Origin: G942493375 sp942493375
Lineage (GTDB): Bacteria > Armatimonadota > UBA5829
Reading direction: 5' to 3'
DNA: 64,000 bases
Assembly (NCBI GenBank): GCA_942493375.1
Contig: OW818698.1
Location: 186,001-250,000, forward strand
The notes below the pieces were generated by a model, which was given only the letters and a program-made list of their open reading frames with translations, was not told the DNA's origin and did not search any database. Shown piece by piece: positions 24,381 to 32,529 of this stretch. Numbering within the stretch: position 1 is the stretch's first letter; every line of letters starts with the position of its first letter. The position numbers and the translations under genes are program-made.

Positions 24381-26552
24381 TTACTTTTTCGATTTCTCAA
24401 TCGCTTCTGCCCATTCTGCCCTGGCAGCCAGTTCACCATTCTCCCGAAAGTTCGTTATCAGGATATTGCCCGGGTCTATGGACTCCAACAATGTCATGTA
24501 GTCATACTCATCCACTCCATCCCTGAACCTGGCAAACCTGATTGATGGCAATATTGTTTTGCTCCCGGGATAAACAATCCATGCAGATCCGTTTGATGGG
24601 GTTATCTGCCAGACCATAGGATCTTCGTCTTTTACGCGGTTTATGGGGCCTTCCAGCTGCCATTGCCCGGCACCATAATTCAAGTAACCCTTACTCTTGC
24701 GTTGGAACATCAGTGTACCGGTATGACCTATCTCTGTAGGATTAGCATCTATGCATACTCCAGGAAAATCTGCTCCAACCTGATATTCCCACATCTCCGA
24801 GCTGCGCACTCTCTCGCGGGGCAGCGTTGACTCACGGGGTAATCCTGACCTGACAAACTCAACTTCCCGAACTCCAAAAACCGTCGCACTCAGTGAAGGT
24901 AATGGCTTTTCAACGGTTGGTGAGAACTGCAGATCAACGGATGAGAAGACTATCTTCACTGATTTATAGAAACCCCTTGGTATATCATAGACACTGGAGT
25001 CGGATTCCCTTGCTGCCAATTTAATTCGTCTAAATCTCTGCCCATTCTTTGAGAGTTCCAGGCTGACGGAACCCAATGCCACTTTGAATCCAGCTTCTTC
25101 ATATGGCAGGATTCTAATCCCATCAATCTCCGAAGGTACTTTGAAATCATACCTCAACCACTGTTCATTCTCGGGTGTAGGATTTTCAGCCGGAGTCCAT
25201 TTGGTATAATCACAGCCATCATATGCATCAACAGGCCTGTATGCATAGAACGCTGCCGTCCCCCACTTTCCGGTTGAGCTTGCTGTAACTTCCGCCGCAA
25301 AGCTCTTTTTTCCTTTTAGTGAAATGCCTTCACTCACCATCCGGAATGCTTCTTTTTCATAGGTTACGATATGAGGGGACCAGATATCAAAAACGCCCTG
25401 CATATTTGGATGCACACCCAGAAGCCCTAGATATCTTGCACGAGGTTCGAACTGTCTCCACTGGCAGTAATAACTTGCTATGCTCGGATAGTTTTCAGGG
25501 TTAGGCTCCTCGTCGTACAACTGTATATAACACCTGTCAAGCAATTTCCTGGACTCAAGCCAGTTACAGATATCATTCATATACATTCGAGCAAAGAACC
25601 ATTGGTCAACACCAGGCAGATCCTTTTTCTTTTCACGGGCATCCAGCACATCCAGGGCTGACTTCTGAGCTTCTTTCTCCAAAGGCTTGCCGGTTTTCCG
25701 GTCTTTTATGATGACATTATCAAATGATGCCATCGACCAGCACCCGCTTCCAAGGTTCAGAGTCCGGAAACCCGCCTTAACAGCTTCCTGGAGGGTTTTC
25801 TTCATTTTTGAAGCATCACAGGTAACACGGCCATCACGTTCCAGATAATAATCAGGCATTTCGAAGATATTAGTAGATGTCCGGTATTTTCCGAACAGCT
25901 CAATCATCTGTTGTTTGGCTTGAGGGTCACTAACCGGACTGTAGCGAGACTCCAGGTCCATCCAATAACTGGTATGTAGAGCAGGAGCTTCCGGCAGCGT
26001 AAAGTTCCACACATTCAAGTTAATCGGAATCACAGCAAGCTTTCCGGTATTCGAATAGATTGTTATGGAACCCGTATATTCACCAGCTCTAGCTGAGCGT
26101 GGAACTGTGATTGTGATCCACAGGCTGCGGGATTCGTTGGCGGGGCATTCAAACGGCCGCATAGCTATAATTGGATCCGGCCAGAGTCCGAGGCGTTTGA
26201 CACCTCTCCATGAACTTTCCTTAAGGTCTGCATAAGCTACAAGCTCTACCTGAATAGCGCTGTAACTAATAGCTGCTGTCCTGGACTTCAACCCACTGAC
26301 TACAACCTTCTGTATGTTTACAGCACTGGTTCCAGCAGAGATAACAACCTGAGCACTCTCAGACTCTCCCCTGGCTGCAGATATTGATATCTGATTATCA
26401 AACTCACTATCCTGCATAGTTACTTCAGGAAACACATTTACAACAGAGGAAACAACACCAATACGCCCACCATCAGGCACATCAAAAGAAGCAGCAAATG
26501 CTGTACTGGCAAAGAGGCAAAACGCTATAACTGTAAAGTATAATCGCACCAT
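24381..26552 (-). CDS. DUF4091 glycoside-hydrolase-like protein with inserted discoidin-like domain
   Basis: Secreted protein of 723 residues. The signal peptide (MVRLYFTVIAFCLFASTAFAA) is followed by a beta-sandwich region (GESESAQVVIS...) and a TIM-barrel-like DUF4091 catalytic region (LHTSYWMDLESRYSPVSD, CYIQLYDEEPNPENY). About residues 390-540 look like an F5/8 type C carbohydrate-binding domain (ASSTGKWGTAAFYAYRP, then WLRYDFKVPSEIDGIRILPY), inserted before the C-terminal DUF4091 part (RFARFRDGVDEYDYMTLLE). ATG 26552 has GGAGG six bases upstream. The enzyme probably acts on a polysaccharide; the substrate is unknown. Confidence 0.82.
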   Translation of the reverse strand: MVRLYFTVIAFCLFASTAFAASFDVPDGGRIGVVSSVVNVFPEVTMQDSEFDNQISISAARGESESAQVVISAGTSAVNIQKVVVSGLKSRTAAISYSAIQVELVAYADLKESSWRGVKRLGLWPDPIIAMRPFECPANESRSLWITITVPRSARAGEYTGSITIYSNTGKLAVIPINLNVWNFTLPEAPALHTSYWMDLESRYSPVSDPQAKQQMIELFGKYRTSTNIFEMPDYYLERDGRVTCDASKMKKTLQEAVKAGFRTLNLGSGCWSMASFDNVIIKDRKTGKPLEKEAQKSALDVLDAREKKKDLPGVDQWFFARMYMNDICNWLESRKLLDRCYIQLYDEEPNPENYPSIASYYCQWRQFEPRARYLGLLGVHPNMQGVFDIWSPHIVTYEKEAFRMVSEGISLKGKKSFAAEVTASSTGKWGTAAFYAYRPVDAYDGCDYTKWTPAENPTPENEQWLRYDFKVPSEIDGIRILPYEEAGFKVALGSVSLELSKNGQRFRRIKLAARESDSSVYDIPRGFYKSVKIVFSSVDLQFSPTVEKPLPSLSATVFGVREVEFVRSGLPRESTLPRERVRSSEMWEYQVGADFPGVCIDANPTEIGHTGTLMFQRKSKGYLNYGAGQWQLEGPINRVKDEDPMVWQITPSNGSAWIVYPGSKTILPSIRFARFRDGVDEYDYMTLLESIDPGNILITNFRENGELAARAEWAEAIEKSKK

Positions 26553-26579
26553 GTGTATCCTCCAATAGGAGCAGAGATC

Positions 26580-26690
26580 GAAAGAGTTCAGTCGACGGTG
26601 AACTAACCTAAAGTCCGTTCGTGCTGAGTAGCGCAAAGCGCGTATCGAAGTATGAATGGACTTTAAACTATCACAAAACTGAACTGTTAC
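26580..26690. mobile_element. MITE-like element, core type B, with perfect 8-bp target repeat
   Basis: Arms AGTTCAG and CTGAACTGTTAC flank a core with AAAGTCCGTTCG, GCTGAGTAGCGC and GCGTATCGAAG, as at 4.2 kb. CAGAGATC is repeated exactly at 26572-26579 and 26691-26698. The right copy overlaps the CPBP stop codon, and the left lies 20 bp before the DUF4091 start, so insertion separated two genes that were probably adjacent. Confidence 0.88.
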
Positions 26691-26696
26691 CAGAGA

Positions 26697-27335
26697 TCAC
26701 TTGAATGGAAACAATAAAAACACCGCTATATCCCAGGCTGTATGGCTGACAACATTCATAAGCACTGAGCGATACTTCATATATAGCAGTCCCCAAAATC
26801 CACCGCACACTGCAGCGGCTACGATAAGCATAATATTCATGCTGGCAACGTGCATGATAGTGTAGAAGAATGTTGCTATAACCAGACCAATAAATGCCCC
26901 ATAGTTGTTCCCAAACACCCGTTGAAAATATCCCCGCCACAGGATTTCCTCACCTGGACCAATCACCAGGACCATCAGGAAACCAATCCTGGCAGAAGAT
27001 ATTCCGTGTTTCAGATCATAGACATTATGTATTCCCGACTTAGCAAATGGAAGCATCTGGGCAAGATAGTTCCCCGCTGCAAAAACAAAATACAGAAAAA
27101 CCGCAGCCGCCAATCCCAGACCGATCTTGCGTGCTGCATTTTCCCGCAGGTCCGCTTTCAGTACGCCTGCATAATCCTTGTCCAGCACAAATGCAAGAGT
27201 TACCAGGACCAGTGCATTTGTGGTCATCCACCACCAGAAATCAAACCCTGGCAGCCCACTCGTCAAAAAGAGAGGCACAAACATCGCCAGCGCCAGCGCC
27301 AGCAATGCCCATTTTCGCCATTTTTCAGAAATCAC
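26697..27335 (-). CDS. CPBP-family intramembrane metalloprotease
   Basis: Membrane protein of about 212 residues with six or seven helices. It carries the CPBP (Abi) motifs: the glutamate pair and arginine in GEEILWRGYFQR, a histidine in FFYTIMHVAS, and the final SHTAWD. These residues form the active site of Rce1-like proteases; many bacterial members have unknown targets. GTG 27335 overlaps the prenyltransferase stop (GTGA) and has AGGGAAG upstream, so it is chosen over the longer frame. It is likely co-transcribed with the UbiA-family gene. Confidence 0.88.
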   Translation of the reverse strand: MISEKWRKWALLALALAMFVPLFLTSGLPGFDFWWWMTTNALVLVTLAFVLDKDYAGVLKADLRENAARKIGLGLAAAVFLYFVFAAGNYLAQMLPFAKSGIHNVYDLKHGISSARIGFLMVLVIGPGEEILWRGYFQRVFGNNYGAFIGLVIATFFYTIMHVASMNIMLIVAAAVCGGFWGLLYMKYRSVLMNVVSHTAWDIAVFLLFPFK

Positions 27336-28270
27336 AGCAACTTCCCTAGAAGCAGCGAACCAGTATATAGACACCCAAATATCAAGTTCAAGTCAGCCGT
27401 TCCTTTGTCCAGCAATATGAAACTGACAGGATCTGCAGACTCTGCCCTTATACATCCCCGTTTCCATAATCTCCATGCTGTAGGTAGAGCAAGTAACACA
27501 ACCAGAGATGTCAATGGTAACTGCATGCTGGTATGCATAAGATGGGTAACTGCGACAATACTAGGCACTATCACAAAAGGTCCAAATATCAGGAAACCAT
27601 AGTAGTAGAGTGACTTTCGATCCCCCAGCAGTGAGGCAACGGTTTTAATTCCACCATCAGTATCACTTAACATATCCCGCCAGTTGTTGGCATGGAGTAT
27701 GCCGATCACCAGCAAAGCCATCGGCACAGCCCAGATAGCTGGTTCAGCTGATAAATGTCCGGTCTGCACTGTCCACGCACCCAGCGATCCCAGTATTCCA
27801 AAATCCATGAAAACCGCAAAATCACCCATTGCATGATACTTAAAAGCAAATGGAGGGGCCGAATAAAAGAGGCCAAAAATCACTCCCACAATCCCGATCA
27901 ACAGAATCGGCATCCCAACGAAGTAGACCAGAGTTAATCCAATACCACATCCGATTGCCATCATAATGGCTCCAATTACAAGACCCTGCTTTGGACTGAA
28001 ATAACCTCGCACAATTGCCCCGCTGACAGGAGTGATCTCAGTGTCCAGCCCATTCTTAAAATCGTTGACATCACTGAGCACATTTGCTCCGGAGTGCAGC
28101 ACGACCATACCGATCAAAGACATAAGAAAAAACAAGGGGTTAAATACCGCATGCCCTACTGTAACTGCAAGCACAGTTCCAAATATGACCGGCATAGTAG
28201 ATGCAGGAAAAGACCAGGGACGACTGGCAATCACAATTCTCTTGAGTGTCGAAACTTGTTCTGTAGGCAT
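27332..28270 (-). CDS. UbiA-family prenyltransferase (MenA-like)
   Basis: Integral membrane enzyme that attaches a polyprenyl chain to an aromatic acceptor. Two Asp-rich motifs are visible: NVLSDVNDFKNGLD and NNWRDMLSDTDGG. The first resembles 1,4-dihydroxy-2-naphthoate polyprenyltransferase (MenA), which would make demethylmenaquinone, but no other men gene is present. About 312 residues with eight or nine helices. ATG 28270 is preferred (AGGAG 11 bases upstream); ATG 28279 has too short a spacing. It overlaps the CPBP gene. Confidence 0.87.
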   Translation of the reverse strand: MPTEQVSTLKRIVIASRPWSFPASTMPVIFGTVLAVTVGHAVFNPLFFLMSLIGMVVLHSGANVLSDVNDFKNGLDTEITPVSGAIVRGYFSPKQGLVIGAIMMAIGCGIGLTLVYFVGMPILLIGIVGVIFGLFYSAPPFAFKYHAMGDFAVFMDFGILGSLGAWTVQTGHLSAEPAIWAVPMALLVIGILHANNWRDMLSDTDGGIKTVASLLGDRKSLYYYGFLIFGPFVIVPSIVAVTHLMHTSMQLPLTSLVVLLALPTAWRLWKRGCIRAESADPVSFILLDKGTADLNLIFGCLYTGSLLLGKLL

Positions 28271-28358
28271 ACGAAGCATAACTCCTGGTATTATTACGAG
28301 GGTAACACATTGGGAATTATAGGTCTCTGAGGGTGATATGGTCAAGTTAAGGAGGGAA

Positions 28359-29696
28359 GGGGGCGCATGTGAAATCTACGGAATCATGCTGCAATGCTGG
28401 CAGCCTCCAGAATATTATTGGTTCTTTTGTTGATTACAGCTGATCTCAAGTGCGCTATTGCTTCTATTCCATCATTTTTCCACCGCATACCTGCCTGTTT
28501 GAGTCTTCCCTGACCGTACTGCTTGCAGGCGCTTTCAACACTGCCACTGCCAATGTGAAAGCCATTTAACTGAAAAGTCGCATAGAGCATACGATTGGCA
28601 TTGGTTGTGAAATAGTGCAGATTCTCCCGCTTTATTTTCTGCCCATTATCGTCTTTAGGCTGCCATTGCTTTATTGAGGAGACCACACGATCCACTCCGT
28701 CTTCCATCAGTCGAGTCTTGTTTCGCTTAACCCAATCTTTGGCCTTATTCGTTCCTTCACCATACCAGCCGTTAGCTATTTCCCATAAGTGTTGAATGGC
28801 GTGATACCAGTCCACGATCTCAACTGCATCTGGGAAGTGATGTGCCGCAAGTATCCATATCCATGCAGCACCATCAGCCACAAACACCAATCTACCAGCC
28901 CTTATGGCACCACGCCGACAAGCTTCAAGATATAGTAGTTCGCCAAACTTCTCGGTACGCTCCATTGTTCCGATTATGCTTCTCCCATATTCCTCACTTA
29001 TAAAAGAGCCGCACTTCATTTCGGTCCACCCACCACCAGAATGAACCATCAATCCGTCCGCACTGATGGTAAGTACACTCGGGCATTCCGCTGATGCATA
29101 TACAGCTTTACCTGAGCTTACATCAAGAGCAAGCTCATACTCCTGCTCACATAAAACCGTACCGGTGCGCTTTGCAAGAGATTGCACTTGCTTATAGCAT
29201 ATATCCAGACCAAAGCGCCGGGCAAGGAAATCAGCGCTTGCTTGAAAAGGAAAACAGGCAGATACCTCGGAGGCAAGTGCAACAACACCAATACTGTAGT
29301 TGCCAGAACCAATACCAAGTTCACCATCACGAGGAACTATCCACTCACGACATTTCTCACAACGATACTTTCTCCGCCATATTTCATGAGTCCCAGCCAG
29401 AGTTACGACATTTCGAGAACGGTTCTCCTTGCCGATGGCAATACCGCCGCATTTACAAATGATACTTTTTGCTTCTTCTTGATCATTCGCAATCATTTCA
29501 GACATTGCAAGCTCTGAAGCATAACGACCGATAGCAAGAGCTCGTTCTTCTTTCTCAGACAAACTCTTGCCTGAGGATTCAGTGATATGGATCTGGAATA
29601 ACTCCAGTAGTTTTGATACAATAGTCTCTGTTGACATGGTCGGGGTGATGCCTCCTATCATTTTTGTCACTAACTAATGATTTCGACATCGACCCC
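28359..29696 (-). mobile_element. Insertion sequence, ISKra4-like
   Basis: About 1.34 kb with one transposase. On the transposase strand the left end reads GGGGTCGATGTCGAAATCAT (29696 downward). The opposite end on the plus strand reads GGGGGCGCATGTGAAATCTA (from 28359). They are imperfect terminal inverted repeats, alignable with small gaps. No convincing target-site duplication is visible. The element is single copy here and sits between the prenyltransferase gene and the PadR-linked membrane protein. Confidence 0.75.
28384..29637 (-). CDS. ISKra4-family transposase
   Basis: DDE transposase of about 417 residues, apparently full length. The N-terminal zinc-binding part has CKCGG and CEKCREW. 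The presumed catalytic acids are in TISADGLMV, LVFVADGAAW and GSGSVESACK; the DWYHAIQHLWEIA segment and the GMRWKN end are typical of the family. ATG 29637 is chosen because AGGAGG lies upstream; a GTG at 29670 would extend it. No frameshift is seen, so the element could be active. Confidence 0.88.
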   Translation of the reverse strand: MSTETIVSKLLELFQIHITESSGKSLSEKEERALAIGRYASELAMSEMIANDQEEAKSIICKCGGIAIGKENRSRNVVTLAGTHEIWRRKYRCEKCREWIVPRDGELGIGSGNYSIGVVALASEVSACFPFQASADFLARRFGLDICYKQVQSLAKRTGTVLCEQEYELALDVSSGKAVYASAECPSVLTISADGLMVHSGGGWTEMKCGSFISEEYGRSIIGTMERTEKFGELLYLEACRRGAIRAGRLVFVADGAAWIWILAAHHFPDAVEIVDWYHAIQHLWEIANGWYGEGTNKAKDWVKRNKTRLMEDGVDRVVSSIKQWQPKDDNGQKIKRENLHYFTTNANRMLYATFQLNGFHIGSGSVESACKQYGQGRLKQAGMRWKNDGIEAIAHLRSAVINKRTNNILEAASIAA

Positions 29697-29819
29697 GACT
29701 ATTCATGCAAAAATCCCCTAGAATTTTCCCCTTTTTTTATTGCCAACTATTTTCCGTAGATTCTACACGCACCCAGGGAAGGTATTATCCACAGATTTCG
29801 CAGATTTCCGCAGATTTCA

Positions 29820-29863
29820 CAATCTGACGGATCAGTTCGAGCCGACCGATCCGTCAGATTTTT
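29820..29863. terminator. Hairpin with T run downstream of the HAAS membrane gene
   Basis: AATCTGACGGATC and GATCCGTCAGATT form a 13-bp perfect stem, with ATTTTTTTA after it on the plus strand. It immediately follows the stop codon of the minus-strand membrane gene (29864). The preceding 29697-29819 stretch has a CAGATTTCGCAGATT-type low-complexity repeat and no gene. Confidence 0.7.
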
Positions 29864-32002
29864 TTATTGTTTGCTACTTCCAGGCACATCAGATAACGCC
29901 TGCTTCAGTAATCTCCAGTATCTCTGCGATGCTTTCTGTTCCATACCGGTAAACCCAACAGTGGAGCTATGCTTGTCAGCAAGGTAGCCAAAGATGAGTT
30001 TGTCTTTCCTAAGCAAGCTAGCTTCACTTCGCAGCAGCAGCGGATGCACTGTTACAGAAATCAAGATCATCGATACCGCATAGATAGGAACCAAGGACTT
30101 CGCCAGGGTGCCATAATACAATCCGTGCTGGGTTCGTTTCCGTATAATATACCGAATCCCTAAAGCTATGATTACAATGGCAAATACCACTCCAAGCGAA
30201 GACACTACCGGTGAAATGTCTCTATTGGTATCGGTAGCTACTACCAGTAATACCGCCAGAATCGTTGCGACCCTTACTATCAATGTGCTCACAATTTCGT
30301 TTTTCACACTCGGAACTGCTATGTTAAGATCAACACAGCGCCGCCGGATATATCTTCGTATGATAATCGTTGGTATACTGAGCATTAGTAGCGCCATCAC
30401 ACTCAGTTCGGCAACAAACCTTGGCCACATTACACTTGCCAGGCCATAATCTCGCCCGCCAAATGGAAGCACACGTGTATAGAACCAATAGATCAAAACA
30501 GGGACCACAATGCCAAACACAAGTGCACGGACTATCAGCTTACCCGGAGGCATCAACAAGATCGGAACAGATGCAGCCTGACGAAGTCTATATAACCACA
30601 GAATCGACTGAACCAGAGTGCCGATCAGCAATAGAGCCAGGACAACCAGAGTGCCCAGAGTAACTCCTTCCTCCATCATCACATGCTCATGCATCCTACT
30701 GGGCCTGAGATCATTGTCTGTCATCTTCACGTCTCCCATATTGGGTACCAACATTCTCGCCAGCATTGATCCATGTTCATCCGACATCTTCTCAGTGCTC
30801 TTAGATGATAATGAAGTCTTCGATCTCCATTGATGCTTTAATTCGGCAAGCCTGGCATATATATCACCAGCTTCTTTAGATTTCGAATTCAATCCCAGGT
30901 TCTTGTAGATCGGTACTGCTTCTTTGCTTAAGATGCTATCAATTGCATGAGCGACCAGGCAATGGATTAGTATTGGATTTGATTCTGAAGCAAACAGTTT
31001 TGCGTATGGCTTCCAGGTATCCATTAGTGATATTGCTTCAGCACGGTGCTCATTCGCAATCAGCAAACGAACTGCTGCCGGCATGCGCCTTGCAACATCA
31101 CGAAATGTCGCCATTTTAGGAAACAACTCACTTGCTGATACATTTATGTGGCGGACATAATCTTCTGTTAAAACGGGATTGGGAAGTGAATTTAGCTTTT
31201 TGCGAAGTATTTGCATCTGATAGGTGTATAAATAAGGTTTTAAGGACGCTTTGCGCATTTCAGCTATCCCTAGACTAAATGCATCATGGTCCAGTATCTT
31301 GTCCACTGCGACTTCTTTGGAATCCAGTGGGAAATCAGTCCGGCTCTGAAGCCCACGTTTCAAATAATAATGAGCCAGAAGCACATTATATAGTGCATTT
31401 TTCGGCTCTATTTTCTCACCTAAACGCATAGCGTCAACAAATGAAGTATCCTTCTTCGGATCAAGGAACATGGCATAATAGGCATAATAAATCCGGCTGT
31501 CTGGGTCCTTACGATGAGTCTCCCAGTGTTTTCTTATCTGCGGAGCATTTTCATTTCCACCTCTTAACTTATAGGCAAGTAAATTTTGATCTTTCCTACC
31601 CACTTTTTCGATGCCGAAGAACGCAGAAGAGCCCAACCATGTAGGCACATCCAATACGTCAGATGCACGCGTATATCGCCAAAACGTAACTCCAAAAGCC
31701 AGTATTATAGCAACCGGAACAATCAACCCACCAAGAAACAACCTCATCAAACTGCGAAGTTTCATGCGCTGTTTGTTACCATTCAATAGTTCCGCTGCCA
31801 TGTCCATTGGGGAACCCAGAGACTTACAGGAAAGCTCAACACTCTCCTCTTCACTCTTACCGTCTCCAGCAAAGAACTCAGCTTTGTCCTCAAGATGGCA
31901 GCACAGTTCCTGCTTCACATCCAGATACAACTCAGGATCGCCTTTGAGTCCCGAAGCTGCTTGTTCTGCCAGTTTTTCAAACGGTTGGTTATCCAAAATC
32001 AT
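29864..32002 (-). CDS. Large membrane protein with N-terminal permease-prefix (HAAS-like) domain
   Basis: About 712 residues. Residues 1-80 (FEKLAEQAASGL, then YLDVKQELCCHLEDKAEFFAGDGKSEEE) match the helical prefix domain found on membrane proteins encoded beside PadR regulators. One helix follows at about 95-115, then a 300-residue soluble helical region (MRLGEKIEPKNALYNVLLAHYYLKRG, TPR-like in places), then about six helices to the C-terminus. The start codon overlaps the padR stop (TGATG). Function unknown; it is presumably the PadR target protein, perhaps in envelope stress. Confidence 0.75.
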   Translation of the reverse strand: MILDNQPFEKLAEQAASGLKGDPELYLDVKQELCCHLEDKAEFFAGDGKSEEESVELSCKSLGSPMDMAAELLNGNKQRMKLRSLMRLFLGGLIVPVAIILAFGVTFWRYTRASDVLDVPTWLGSSAFFGIEKVGRKDQNLLAYKLRGGNENAPQIRKHWETHRKDPDSRIYYAYYAMFLDPKKDTSFVDAMRLGEKIEPKNALYNVLLAHYYLKRGLQSRTDFPLDSKEVAVDKILDHDAFSLGIAEMRKASLKPYLYTYQMQILRKKLNSLPNPVLTEDYVRHINVSASELFPKMATFRDVARRMPAAVRLLIANEHRAEAISLMDTWKPYAKLFASESNPILIHCLVAHAIDSILSKEAVPIYKNLGLNSKSKEAGDIYARLAELKHQWRSKTSLSSKSTEKMSDEHGSMLARMLVPNMGDVKMTDNDLRPSRMHEHVMMEEGVTLGTLVVLALLLIGTLVQSILWLYRLRQAASVPILLMPPGKLIVRALVFGIVVPVLIYWFYTRVLPFGGRDYGLASVMWPRFVAELSVMALLMLSIPTIIIRRYIRRRCVDLNIAVPSVKNEIVSTLIVRVATILAVLLVVATDTNRDISPVVSSLGVVFAIVIIALGIRYIIRKRTQHGLYYGTLAKSLVPIYAVSMILISVTVHPLLLRSEASLLRKDKLIFGYLADKHSSTVGFTGMEQKASQRYWRLLKQALSDVPGSSKQ

Positions 32003-32337
32003 CACCTCGCAGGTTGATATAAAACAGAGTTCACTGAATGTGAGAACCGGTCCCATTCCTGGACTTTACTCTCAGCGTGACTCCTCCCTTTCACCGTCAG
32101 CCCATAATACTTGCGCTTCTTCCCGGTATCCCCTACTCTCCACTCTGTGATCAAATAACCAGCGCCTTCCATTCTGTGCAAAACAGGATAAAGCGTCCCT
32201 TCTTTCCAACTAAACTCCCCATCAGTCCGTTCATTGACGATCTGGATAATCTCATACCCATACATCGTCCTCTCAGACAACAATTTCAAAACCAGCATCT
32301 CCACAGTACTACCAACCAGTTCAGTATTAAACGGCAT
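32002..32337 (-). CDS. PadR-family transcriptional regulator
   Basis: A 111-residue winged-helix regulator. The family signature is complete: MLVLKLLSERTMYGYEIIQIV, then FSWKEGTLYPVLHRMEGAGYL, and WRVGDTGKKRKYYGLTVKG. ATG 32337 (MPFNTELVGS) has GGAGG ten bases upstream and is preferred over ATG 32352, which overlaps that site. PadR proteins usually repress their own operon; the promoter at 32379-32407 has a perfect palindrome across its -10 box, fitting autoregulation. Co-transcribed with the downstream membrane protein. Confidence 0.93.
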   Translation of the reverse strand: MPFNTELVGSTVEMLVLKLLSERTMYGYEIIQIVNERTDGEFSWKEGTLYPVLHRMEGAGYLITEWRVGDTGKKRKYYGLTVKGRSHAESKVQEWDRFSHSVNSVLYQPAR

Positions 32338-32366
32338 CTCAATATCCTCCATTCATTACATCGAAC

Positions 32367-32407
32367 ATCTATGCATAGATAATACCCCGAATGTCTAGGT
32401 ATGTCAA
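32367..32407 (-). promoter_or_regulatory. padR operon promoter with overlapping palindromic operator
   Basis: On the minus strand TTGACA (32407-32402), 17 bp, then TATTAT (32384-32379): a near-consensus promoter. ATCTATGCATAGAT at 32367-32380 is a perfect 14-bp palindrome touching the -10 box, well placed for a dimeric repressor such as the PadR protein. Confidence 0.7.
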
Positions 32408-32471
32408 CACGAATTTTGAATTATTTCGAGGATTTTTCAGGCTAGCAGGACAAACAGGTGCTTGAAAGTAT

Positions 32472-32515
32472 AAAATCCGACCGATCAGTCGGATCGGACA
32501 GATCGGTCGGATTTT
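32472..32515. terminator. Bidirectional terminator hairpin near the SASA esterase gene
   Basis: AAAATCCGACCGAT and ATCGGTCGGATTTT form a 14-bp perfect stem around a 16-base loop, with A and T tracts at both ends. It follows the minus-strand esterase stop (32530). The remaining bases to 32408 show nothing else. Confidence 0.8.
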
Positions 32516-32529
32516 GTTTTACACTATTA

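Noticed and set aside
29786..29794. TTATCCACA, a perfect DnaA-box match
   Set aside because: Single copy embedded in a CAGATTTCGCAGATT-type repeat; no cluster of boxes, no AT-rich unwinding element and no dnaA or dnaN nearby. Not an origin.
29864..32337. PadR plus membrane protein as a toxin-antitoxin or phage-defence pair
   Set aside because: PadR with a prefix-domain membrane protein is a known regulatory arrangement; no nuclease, NTPase or toxin motif was seen.
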